Under the pieces are notes generated by a model, which was not told the DNA's origin, searched no databases, and saw only the letters and a program-made list of their open reading frames with translations. Positions 1 to 6,053 of a stretch of 8,402 nucleotides of DNA are shown one piece after another (the stretch's first letter is position 1; every line of letters starts with the position of its first letter). The stretch spans positions 1 through 8,402 of the forward strand of contig JAIRSS010000198.1 in the NCBI GenBank assembly GCA_031255315.1. Direction: 5' to 3'. The DNA is from Spirochaetaceae bacterium (lineage in GTDB: Bacteria > Spirochaetota > Spirochaetia > Treponematales > Breznakiellaceae). The position numbers and the translations under genes are program-made.

Positions 1-59
1 AGAGCCTGTCCCAAAACTAATTGACTGTGCGCTACGCGCACGGTTTTGGGACAGGCTCT
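1..59. repeat. Palindromic intergenic repeat, 17-bp arms with nested hairpin
   Basis: Bases 1-17 (AGAGCCTGTCCCAAAAC) are the exact reverse complement of 43-59. Inside lies a second perfect stem, GTGCGC (27-32) with GCGCAC (36-41) around a 3-base loop. The element may continue left of the window. A 15-base stretch of the right arm recurs with one mismatch at 4591-4605, so it is a repeat and not just a terminator. No transposase is nearby. It could be a REP/MITE-like element or a bidirectional terminator of the gene to the left; the sequence alone does not decide. Confidence 0.75.
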
Positions 60-60
60 T

Positions 61-94
61 GCGGTTTTTCAGGCTTTCAGCCTTGCAAAACCGC
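61..94. repeat. Second hairpin of the palindrome cluster
   Basis: GCGGTTTT (61-68) pairs with AAAACCGC (87-94), and AGGCT (71-75) pairs with AGCCT (79-83) around a 3-base loop, with a small internal bulge between the two stems. It starts two bases after the first palindrome ends, so the two probably form one composite repeat unit. Confidence 0.6.
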
Positions 95-108
95 GAATTT
101 CACGGTTG

Positions 109-136
109 CTTTCCCAAAACTGAAGTTTTGGGAAAG
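109..136. repeat. Third hairpin, CTTTCCCAAAAC palindrome
   Basis: CTTTCCCAAAAC (109-120) is the exact reverse complement of GTTTTGGGAAAG (125-136) with a TGAA loop. It shares the CCCAAAAC core with the palindrome at 1-59 but has a different outer sequence. No T-tract follows on the plus strand, which argues against a standard intrinsic terminator in that direction. Confidence 0.65.
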
Positions 137-138
137 TC

Positions 139-159
139 TCGGTATTCAGAAAATACCGA
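139..159. repeat. Fourth hairpin, TCGGTATT palindrome
   Basis: TCGGTATT (139-146) pairs with AATACCGA (152-159) around a 5-base loop, followed by an A-rich stretch and another ATACC at about 164-168. It lies about 35 bases before the next start codon, so it could sit in that gene's leader. Confidence 0.5.
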
Positions 160-193
160 AAAAATACCAATCCTGAAATAATTTGGAGGATAT

Positions 194-415
194 ATGAAAG
201 CTTTCATCATGGGAATTCTGCTCATCGCCGCAGCCGTATGCGCCGTGGTTCCTGGCGGGCTCAACTGGTGGGGAGACGTTCTCTCCTTTTTCCGGGGCGT
301 CTTGCCCGTCATAGCCGCGTTCATCGGCCTTATCGCGATCTTCATAGGGATAACGGACATGCGGGACCGGAGGCAATCCAAAAAAGAGGAAGCCTCTGGT
401 AAAACGGAGCGCTAA
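194..415 (+). CDS. Small two-helix membrane protein, unknown function
   Basis: This 73-residue protein starts at an ATG with a strong GGAGG (185-189) four bases upstream. Residues about 3-20 and 36-54 are hydrophobic and look like two membrane helices, joined by a short loop containing GGLNWWGD. The tail from about residue 55 is highly charged (DRRQSKKEEASGKTER) and is probably cytoplasmic. No catalytic motif is visible and I do not recognise a named family. The gene directly follows four palindromes and precedes an unrelated oxidoreductase by 155 bases, so it is probably a separate transcription unit. The ribosome site, hydrophobic pattern and charged tail make it likely to be real despite its size. 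Confidence 0.75.
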   Translation: MKAFIMGILLIAAAVCAVVPGGLNWWGDVLSFFRGVLPVIAAFIGLIAIFIGITDMRDRRQSKKEEASGKTER

Positions 416-570
416 ACGGGCCGGCGGTTCTCTCTTTACACGAAGGCGCGGCGGCATACCTTCGGTAGTTTTGGACCAGGTTCAGAAAACGCGGATTCTT
501 TACGGGCCGGAGGATTAGGGGGCGCTGCCGCCTGTCGGCCTATCATTTTTATTTTCTAAGGAGAATAGGT

Positions 571-1260
571 ATGCGGATAGCTGTTATTGGGGCGAACCAG
601 GGACTCGGGCTGGCGCTGTCGAGATACGCGGCGGAACACGGGGATGTTGTTTATGCGGCGTACCGAAATAAACCGTCAGCGAAGGCGGCGGAAGCGGCAA
701 AAGAATTGGCAAACTACACACTGATTGAACTTGACGTAACAAGCGAAGCGCAGGCGGAAGCTGGGGCGCAAAAAATTAACGCTGACGGCGGAAAGCTCGA
801 CGCCCTGGTAATCACGGCGGGCGTTCTTGCCGACAGCGACCGGACGCGGCAAATTACCGACACGAGCATTGAGGATCTTCGCGCCGCATTAGAAGTGAAC
901 GTGATAGGCTCCGCGATAGTGATAAAACACTTTCATCATCTGATTAAAGACGGCGGTATATTCATCACCGTTACTTCTGAAGCGGGGTCCATGACCAATA
1001 TCGGGACGAAGTATCCGGGGTATTCCATCAGCAAGGCGGCGCAAAACAAACTAACCGCGATTTTCGCGAAAACCGAAAGCCGCTATACGGTCTGCGCGGT
1101 ACACCCCGGCAGGATGAATACCGTGATGGGCCGCAACGACGCGCAAATAGAACCGGAAGAATCGGCGGAGGGCCTCTACCAGATGATCACGGGGGAGAAT
1201 GCGGCGCCCGCGGAAAACGGCTGGTTTATTGATTACCGCGGCGGAAAAATGGAAATTTAG
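571..1260 (+). CDS. SDR-family NAD(P)-dependent oxidoreductase
   Basis: The 229-residue protein starts at an ATG preceded by AAGGAG (558-563) at good spacing. The N-terminal nucleotide-binding loop is GANQGLG (residues 7-13), a variant of the short-chain dehydrogenase TGxxxGxG. An aspartate follows beta-strand 3 (ELDVT, 53-57). N110 (EVNVIG) matches the structural Asn, and the active-site Tyr and Lys are Y151 and K155 (YSISK). The catalytic Ser is probably S136 or S140, and HPG (168-170) matches the usual PG turn. The NNAG motif is replaced by ITAG (81-84). At 229 residues it is near the short end of classical SDRs and resembles the C-factor (CsgA-like) group. The substrate cannot be inferred. 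It probably forms an operon with the Gfo/Idh/MocA gene 16 bases downstream. Confidence 0.88.
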   Translation: MRIAVIGANQGLGLALSRYAAEHGDVVYAAYRNKPSAKAAEAAKELANYTLIELDVTSEAQAEAGAQKINADGGKLDALVITAGVLADSDRTRQITDTSIEDLRAALEVNVIGSAIVIKHFHHLIKDGGIFITVTSEAGSMTNIGTKYPGYSISKAAQNKLTAIFAKTESRYTVCAVHPGRMNTVMGRNDAQIEPEESAEGLYQMITGENAAPAENGWFIDYRGGKMEI

Positions 1261-1276
1261 GAGGGGCTGGATTATT

Positions 1277-2281
1277 ATGAAAAAAATCATAAACTGGGCT
1301 GTCGCGGGAACAGGCGGCATATCAAACGCCTTTGTCCAGGGCCTGCAAGACGCGGAAGGAGCTAAACCCTACGCGGTAGTATCCCGTTTCAAAGAAAACG
1401 CGGAACGGTTCGCCGCAAAATACGGCGTAGAAAAAACCTATACCCGCTTTGACGCCATGCTGGATGATTCAAAGATCGACGTCGTGTACCTCGGCGTTCC
1501 CCACTCGGCCCACCGGGAACTTGCAATCGCGGCGTTTACGGCGGGCAAGGCCGTACTCTGCGAAAAACCCGCCGCGCTTAACGCCGCCGAACTTACCAGC
1601 ATGATCGACTGCGCCCGCCGGCAAAAGGTTTTTTTTATGGAGGCCCTGTGGCCGCGTTTTGTCCCCCCGGTCTGCAAAGCGCGGGAATGGCTCTCCGGCG
1701 GCCTGGCGGGAGAAATACGCATGGTCCAAGGAAACTTCGGTTTTAAGGCGGATCTGCCGCCGGAACACCGGCTTAGGAACATCGCGTTGGGAGGCGGCGC
1801 CCTCCTGGACGCAGGCGTCTATCCGATTTCATTTGCGTCCCTGGCCTTTGGCGGGAAGCGCCCGCAAAAAATCAGCGGCGCCCTTTCGCTGGGCGAAACC
1901 GGCGTTGATGAAGAAGCCGCCGCCCTTCTTTACTGGGGGCCGCATCAAACAGCCCTGGTGAGCGCCTCCATCGCGCTTGCCACCGTAAACGATCTGTGGA
2001 TTTACGGAACCAAGGGGTATATACACCTGCCGTCTTTTGTATCTTGCCGCACCGCGAACCTCGTGCTTCCCGGAAGGCCGCCCGGTCATTGGGAAGGCGT
2101 CTTCCGGGGCAACGGCTACAACTACGAAGCGGATGCGGTGATGGACTGCCTCCGCGCCGGTCATACGGAAAGCAGCGTTATGCCGCTTGATGAATCCCTG
2201 GTTATCGCGGAGATTATGGATGAGATCCGCCTGCAATGGGGGTTCAAATATCCGCAGGAAACGCACGCGGACGCCGGATAA
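1277..2281 (+). CDS. Gfo/Idh/MocA-family oxidoreductase
   Basis: The frame is open from 1199, but the ATG at 1277 is the likely start. It has AGGAGGGG (1259-1266) ten bases upstream and puts the Rossmann motif AVAGTGGIS at residues 8-16. The upstream extension would overlap the SDR gene. The 334-residue protein has the family's EKP motif (96-98), whose Lys is the usual catalytic residue, and the C-terminal-domain signature GGGALLDAGVYPI (172-184). The family uses NAD(P) to oxidise or reduce sugars, inositols or diols. The length and the DAGVYPI form resemble the dihydrodiol dehydrogenase-like branch, but the substrate is not determinable. The ribosome site overlaps the SDR stop codon, so the two genes are probably co-transcribed. 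Confidence 0.9.
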   Translation: MKKIINWAVAGTGGISNAFVQGLQDAEGAKPYAVVSRFKENAERFAAKYGVEKTYTRFDAMLDDSKIDVVYLGVPHSAHRELAIAAFTAGKAVLCEKPAALNAAELTSMIDCARRQKVFFMEALWPRFVPPVCKAREWLSGGLAGEIRMVQGNFGFKADLPPEHRLRNIALGGGALLDAGVYPISFASLAFGGKRPQKISGALSLGETGVDEEAAALLYWGPHQTALVSASIALATVNDLWIYGTKGYIHLPSFVSCRTANLVLPGRPPGHWEGVFRGNGYNYEADAVMDCLRAGHTESSVMPLDESLVIAEIMDEIRLQWGFKYPQETHADAG

Positions 2282-2368
2282 TTCATACACGCCGTGCGTT
2301 CGGCGGGAACAGTACGCGCTGGTCATCCGGTCTGGAGGATCAGGCGTATGGTCATTGCGGGATTGGAA

Positions 2369-2417
2369 CAGCCGCAGAGGAGAGCGGCTGGATCGCCCCG
2401 GCCTTCCCCCGCGCCGG
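2369..2417. terminator. GC-rich stems between convergent genes, possible terminator
   Basis: In the 153-base gap between the convergent Gfo and pncB genes, CAGCCGC (2369-2375) pairs with GCGGCTG (2384-2390) around an 8-base loop, and CCGGC (2398-2402) pairs with GCCGG (2413-2417). Neither stem is followed by a clear T-tract on either strand; only TTCC follows the first stem on the minus strand. A transcription end is expected here from the gene layout, but these stems are weak evidence for where. Confidence 0.25.
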
Positions 2418-2434
2418 CTGTGCTGCGGCCTCGG

Positions 2435-3892
2435 CTATAAATCTCCCAGAAAACTTTTTATCAACGCGAGTTTAAGATCCCTGATCCCCCCGGTGATCGA
2501 TACTTTGTAAATATGAGGATTAAGAAGCCGCTTGTAGCTCTGATCGAAAAGCGCTAAGTCTTCCCGTACACGCCGGCGTATGGCTTCCAGCGAAGGCTCC
2601 TCCCGGACAAGGGACCCATCCTTCACCCAGAGTTTGAGGAGCGGTTCCGGGCTGCTTAGGGGGGTATAATAAAAATGACGGTAGTCCGCCGAAGGATGCC
2701 AGAAGGCGTACCGCCGCCCCGTCTCTATGCGATCCGGCGCAAAACCTTCCGCGGAACCTTCGAAGCCCAGGATGTCCGCCAGGGCCATGCCGTGAGCATC
2801 CGTGAGCCGCCACACCTGTTTAATACCCGGAGTAGTAGTTTTTTCCGGATTGTCAGAGAACTTGATTGCCGGACGGAGGCGTCCCGCAACGTCTTCTTTG
2901 GCGATGAGTTTATACACCCCGGTAAAAGCCGCGTCTCCGCCGCCGGTTACCATTTGAGTCCCCACGCCCCAGGAATTAACAGGAGCCTCCACATCGGTAA
3001 GAGCCTGGATGATGGACTCATCCAGATCGTTGGACGCCGCGATAGTCGCCTTGAACAGCCCCGCAGCGTCCAGCATCTTTCTAACTTCCACCGAAAGATA
3101 ATGGACGTCCCCGGAATCCAGGCGTATCCCGAAGTTCTTCCCCTGAGCGGCCAGGCGTTTCCCAACAGTTATCGCGTTCGGCGTTCCGCTTTTTAGGGTG
3201 TCGTAGGTATCAATGAGGAAAACCGGATGCCTGGGGTAGATCTCCGCGTACGCCGAAAACGCCTCCTCTTCGCCGGCAAAGGACATAACCCAGGAATGGG
3301 CCATCGTTCCCATCACGGGGATACCAAAGGCCCTCCCCGCCGCCACATTGGAAGTTCCCGACGCCCCGCCGATGAAGGCCGCGCGGGATGCGGACATGGC
3401 TCCGTCAACCCCTTGAGCCCGGCGGAGGCCAAACTCCATGATCGCCCCTTGCTTTGAAGCCAGCCACACCCGGGCGGTTTTGGTAGCAATAAGGCTCTGG
3501 AAATTGAGAGTATTAAGGATAAGCCCCTCCAGAATCTGGCACTCAATGAGCCCGCCGTCCACCCGGATGAGGGGTTCCTGGGGAAACACCACCCGGCCCT
3601 CGTCCATAGCCCAGAGGGACCCGGTAAAGCGAAACCCCCGAAGATAGTCGAGGAACCCTTCTTCAAATATCCCAAGACTTCTCAGATAGCCGGTATCCCC
3701 ATCGGAAAACCCCAGGTTCTGGATAGTTTCCACCAGGGTCCCAAGCCCCGCGAATACGGAAAAACCTCCGCCAAAAGGCTGGCGGCGAAAAAACATTTCA
3801 AAGACGGCCCGGCAGTTCATACCCTTCTTCCAGTACCCCTGAGCCATCGTGAGGGAGTAAAAGTCCGTAAAGAGGGCTGATACGCGGTTCAT
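2435..3892 (-). CDS. pncB: Nicotinate phosphoribosyltransferase
   Basis: The 485-residue protein is full length for the Bacillus-type nicotinate phosphoribosyltransferase (EC 6.3.4.21). The enzyme joins nicotinate and PRPP to give nicotinate mononucleotide, with ATP hydrolysis, in the Preiss-Handler NAD salvage route in the cytoplasm. The N terminus (LFTDFYSLTMAQGYW, residues 7-21) is the family's opening signature. EFGLRRAQG (153-161) and GTMAHSW (195-201) follow; H199 corresponds to the histidine that is phosphorylated in the family. IRLDSGD (256-262) and WGVGTQMVTGG (308-318) contribute to substrate and phosphate binding. The ATG overlaps the pncA stop by four bases (ATGA), and a GGGGGA ribosome site lies inside the pncA end. 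Translational coupling to pncA is therefore likely. Confidence 0.96.
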   Translation of the reverse strand: MNRVSALFTDFYSLTMAQGYWKKGMNCRAVFEMFFRRQPFGGGFSVFAGLGTLVETIQNLGFSDGDTGYLRSLGIFEEGFLDYLRGFRFTGSLWAMDEGRVVFPQEPLIRVDGGLIECQILEGLILNTLNFQSLIATKTARVWLASKQGAIMEFGLRRAQGVDGAMSASRAAFIGGASGTSNVAAGRAFGIPVMGTMAHSWVMSFAGEEEAFSAYAEIYPRHPVFLIDTYDTLKSGTPNAITVGKRLAAQGKNFGIRLDSGDVHYLSVEVRKMLDAAGLFKATIAASNDLDESIIQALTDVEAPVNSWGVGTQMVTGGGDAAFTGVYKLIAKEDVAGRLRPAIKFSDNPEKTTTPGIKQVWRLTDAHGMALADILGFEGSAEGFAPDRIETGRRYAFWHPSADYRHFYYTPLSSPEPLLKLWVKDGSLVREEPSLEAIRRRVREDLALFDQSYKRLLNPHIYKVSITGGIRDLKLALIKSFLGDL

Positions 3893-4569
3893 TCAAGGTC
3901 CCCCGAATTCAGAAGCAGCACCCCGGCGGCCTTCATGTCAGCAAAGGCCCTCTCCACAGAACCTTCGGGAAACCCCACCCCCCGAACCGCGTCTTTAAGG
4001 ACCACGGTGGTATATCCCAAGGCGGCGGCATCCATAGCGCTATAGAACACGCAATAGTCCGCGGCTAATCCGCCGAGCGCCACGGTTTTGATTCCCAGCC
4101 CCTTGAGGAACCCGTCCAAACCGGTTGAAGTTTTCCGGTCGTTTTCAAAGAACGCCGAATAAGAATCCAGCCCTTCCCGAAAACCCTTGCGGATAATGAG
4201 GTTCACAGGCCGCAAATCCAACCGTTCATGGAAATCCGCCCCGGACGTCCCCTGTACGCAATGGACCGGCCAGAGGACCTGCTCCCCCGCGCCGGGCACG
4301 AAAACGGCGTCTCCCGGATTTTTTCCCCGATGAGAGGCGGCGAAAGAACAATGCCCCGGGGGATGCCAGTCCGCGGTGGCTATCACCCGGCCCCCTTCGC
4401 GGGCGAACCGGGCCGCCAGCGCGTTCAACGGCTCCGTTACGGCGTCTCCCTGAGCCACCGCCAAGGATCCTGGAGGCCGTTTTTCCCCTGAGGCGGTACA
4501 ATAGGACGGGCAAAAATCATTTTGTACGTCAATTTCCAAAAGAGCGGATTCATAAAAGGCAAGGACCAT
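3889..4569 (-). CDS. pncA: Nicotinamidase (isochorismatase fold)
   Basis: The enzyme hydrolyses nicotinamide to nicotinate and ammonia, feeding PncB encoded directly downstream. The ATG at 4569 is chosen because GGAG lies six bases upstream; an in-frame ATG at 4581 gives four more residues (230 in all) but has no ribosome site. Counting from the longer start, the catalytic triad is D18 (IDVQNDF), K132 (IIRKG) and C177 (AADYCV). The metal ligands are D71, H73 and H77 in DWHPPGHCSF. Compared with the E. coli enzyme as I recall it, there is a small insertion after NDFCP (about residues 26-38, with GEKRPPGS). All key residues are present, so it should be active. The gene is first in a two-gene operon, with its end overlapping pncB. 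Confidence 0.95.
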   Translation of the reverse strand: MVLAFYESALLEIDVQNDFCPSYCTASGEKRPPGSLAVAQGDAVTEPLNALAARFAREGGRVIATADWHPPGHCSFAASHRGKNPGDAVFVPGAGEQVLWPVHCVQGTSGADFHERLDLRPVNLIIRKGFREGLDSYSAFFENDRKTSTGLDGFLKGLGIKTVALGGLAADYCVFYSAMDAAALGYTTVVLKDAVRGVGFPEGSVERAFADMKAAGVLLLNSGDLE

Positions 4570-4590
4570 GGGATACTCCATCTTTCATTT

Positions 4591-4605
4591 TTTGGGGACA
4601 GGCTC
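4591..4605. repeat. Half copy of the left-edge palindrome arm
   Basis: TTTGGGGACAGGCTC here matches TTTTGGGACAGGCTC at 44-58 with one mismatch; the last 11 bases are identical. No inverted partner is present nearby, so it is a single arm. It lies 10 to 25 bases upstream of the pncA start and would be transcribed as part of the pncA leader. Confidence 0.6.
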
Positions 4606-4695
4606 ATACGGTAGGGCATTTTGGGGGATTTTTCAACCCGCACGCTGCCCGCGTTAAATCTTACTCCAGCGCATCGAATTCCTCACGTCAAAATC

Positions 4696-4724
4696 TTGCC
4701 AAAAACAAGCTAAGCCCTTATACC
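4696..4724 (+). promoter_or_regulatory. Candidate sigma-70 promoter for the membrane-protein pair
   Basis: TTGCCA (4696-4701, five of six to TTGACA) is 17 bases from TATACC (4719-4724, four of six to TATAAT). Transcription would start near 4731, giving a leader of about 110 bases before the ATG at 4843. This was found by eye against the general consensus, so it is only a candidate. Confidence 0.3.
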
Positions 4725-4725
4725 A
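4717..4725 (-). promoter_or_regulatory. Candidate extended -10 promoter for pncA-pncB
   Basis: On the minus strand the bases read TGGTATAAG: a TGn extension plus TATAAG, five of six to the -10 consensus. There is no good -35. It would give a leader of roughly 140 bases before pncA. It overlaps the plus-strand candidate, so if both are real the two promoters would compete. Confidence 0.22.
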
Positions 4726-4842
4726 CAAGGATTTGCGCAACGAGCTAATTCTAAGCAGAATAAAGACTTACAAAAAGCTCAAAAGCCATCCAGAATCCTA
4801 AATCCATACAAAGATTAGACGTATGCAGGGTAAGATTTTTAC

Positions 4843-5388
4843 ATGAGGAACCGCGACGGCTTGACACTTGAACGGAACCTCTGTACCCTCTTCCAGGCGT
4901 TGAGGTATATAGTGAAAACGTACAAGCGGAGTCTCTTCGAACTTATCAAAGGCGTTGTTATCGCCTTCGTTACAGGGGTTGTGGTTTCTATGATCATTGG
5001 GATATTTACCCGCAACGCCATTTTCGCCCGCGGCGTTCCCGCCCTGCTCACCAGTGCGCTTTTGTATATCGCCATATTTAGCGAGGATGTTTTTTATGAA
5101 CTCGAGACGGACGGTCTGTTCCGTTCTTACAAGCGGCGGATTCTTCAACACACCTTTGACCTCAAGAATTGTTATATCGCCTATCGCCGAAAAAGCGAAG
5201 GCGGATTTCCGCCAACCCATGACATCACCCTGACTATCATGGACGCCGCTGGGGAGGGCGATGAGGTCAGTCTTGACTGCGGCCCCCTGGGGTTAACCCA
5301 ATTTACAGAAATGTGGAGGGAGATGGAAAATTTTGCCATTAAGGATACAGAAGTTTTGTCCGCAAAGGCCGATTCGGCATCATCATAA
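4843..5388 (+). CDS. Two-helix membrane protein with cytoplasmic C-terminal domain, unknown
   Basis: The 181-residue protein has two likely membrane helices, at residues about 34-55 (IKGVVIAFVTGVVVSMIIG region) and 63-80 (GVPALLTSALLYIAIF region). A basic stretch precedes the first helix. A soluble tail follows from about residue 83, with alternating strands around 105-147 (DLKNCYIAYRRK, HDITLTIMD, EVSLDCG) and a final helix with FTEMWREMENF. This strand-then-helix order is reminiscent of small PH-like domains, but that is a guess. The ATG at 4843 is the first start after an in-frame stop (4831); its ribosome site is poor (AGGG 12 bases upstream), and a TTG at 4861 with GAGGA upstream is an alternative. 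The next gene follows after 14 bases, so they are probably co-transcribed. Confidence 0.78.
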   Translation: MRNRDGLTLERNLCTLFQALRYIVKTYKRSLFELIKGVVIAFVTGVVVSMIIGIFTRNAIFARGVPALLTSALLYIAIFSEDVFYELETDGLFRSYKRRILQHTFDLKNCYIAYRRKSEGGFPPTHDITLTIMDAAGEGDEVSLDCGPLGLTQFTEMWREMENFAIKDTEVLSAKADSASS

Positions 5389-5402
5389 GTTAAGGAGTTT
5401 GT

Positions 5403-5888
5403 ATGAGTTTTTTTCATTTGTTGTTTATTGCGGCGTTTCTGGTTATTGCCTACGTTGTTAGTATGACGATGAACCGGACGCGCCTGCAAAAGATGGAGGC
5501 CTCCAACAAGGTTTTTCTGGAAAAATATCCCGACGCCGCCAAAGTGTACCCCTATTCGCGGAGTTCGGTTACCTCGGAGGCGGTGCAGGTACATTCCGTG
5601 GATGGAGGGCCTCCGGAGTTTTTTTACGAAGCCGGAAAGCTCAACGGCATCGCCGGTATTATCGGCAGCATAACCGGAAACAGCAATAACACGGGGTTTT
5701 ATCTCAAGCCCGGAACCACCCCGGTGGAGATCAGTTACTATCATACCCGTCCCGGCCTCCTGTATAAAAACGTAACCACCACCACCGACGCGGTAAAAAA
5801 AGAACTGAAGGTTGAGCCGAATAAAACGTACCGGCTCAGTTTTGACCGGAAGGCGGAAACCTTCACCCTGGAAGAAAGCGCCGGTTGA
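5403..5888 (+). CDS. Single-pass membrane-anchored protein with beta-rich domain, unknown
   Basis: The 161-residue protein starts at an ATG with AAGGAG (5392-5397) five bases upstream. Residues 3-21 form one hydrophobic segment that acts as an uncleaved anchor or signal; no cleavage site or lipobox is obvious. A charged linker (about 24-50) leads to a domain from about 55 to 157 rich in short strands: GFYLKPGTTPVEISY (98-112), LLYKNVTTTTDAVKKELKV (119-137) and KTYRLSFDRKAETFTLEE (141-158). The pattern of a value shown as protein, then KPG, then strands, with a final YRLSF strand, recalls PEGA-like or other small beta-sandwich folds, but I do not recognise the family. It lies 14 bases after another membrane protein, so the two may act together. 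Confidence 0.8.
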   Translation: MSFFHLLFIAAFLVIAYVVSMTMNRTRLQKMEASNKVFLEKYPDAAKVYPYSRSSVTSEAVQVHSVDGGPPEFFYEAGKLNGIAGIIGSITGNSNNTGFYLKPGTTPVEISYYHTRPGLLYKNVTTTTDAVKKELKVEPNKTYRLSFDRKAETFTLEESAG

Positions 5889-5918
5889 GCCTCCGCTTAA
5901 GCGCCGTCTGATTGAAAA

Positions 5919-5964
5919 GCTGTTTCATTGAACCGAAGTTTGGACTTTGGTTCAATGAAACAGC
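5919..5964. repeat. Long near-perfect hairpin, 21-bp stem
   Basis: Bases 5919-5939 pair with 5944-5964 around a TTGG loop; the only non-Watson-Crick position is one G-T pair. The outer arms are GCTGTTTCATTGAACC and GGTTCAATGAAACAGC. It lies 30 bases after the stop of the upstream gene and could end its transcript, but the plus strand continues GCCCCAAATT without a T-tract. On the minus strand only TTTT follows after the stem. Such a long stem is also typical of a mobile palindromic repeat. Confidence 0.75.
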
Positions 5965-6053
5965 GCCCCAAATTTCACCTATATTTGCTGGCCTTGGTGG
6001 TACTAGCCATTTTGCCTCATAAGTAGAATAATCTGTCTATTAAGGAGTAACCC

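Noticed and set aside
1..99. Minus-strand frame open through the left-edge palindromes (reads NSRFCKAESLKNRKSL)
   Set aside because: Only about 33 codons, no start codon, and it is the translation of inverted repeats. Repeats of this kind are often mis-annotated as small ORFs.
1..159. CRISPR array
   Set aside because: The stems differ from one another and there are no equal-length direct repeats with spacers.
100..457. Minus-strand open frames of 93 and 103 residues opposite the small membrane-protein gene
   Set aside because: They lie antisense to a gene with a good ribosome site and read through the palindromes. Their composition (Pro/Arg/Lys-rich) is typical of a shadow frame.
1199..1276. 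Extended N terminus for the Gfo/Idh/MocA protein from the ATG at 1199
   Set aside because: It would add 26 residues rich in Arg and Lys before the Rossmann strand and overlap the SDR gene; the ATG at 1277 has a strong ribosome site and fits the family start.
1829..2326. Minus-strand 165-residue frame opposite the Gfo/Idh/MocA gene
   Set aside because: It is the antisense shadow of a well-supported gene, with no ribosome site or recognisable motif.
2187..2510. Plus-strand frames across the Gfo/pncB convergent gap
   Set aside because: They overlap two certain genes, have no ribosome site and no recognisable protein features.
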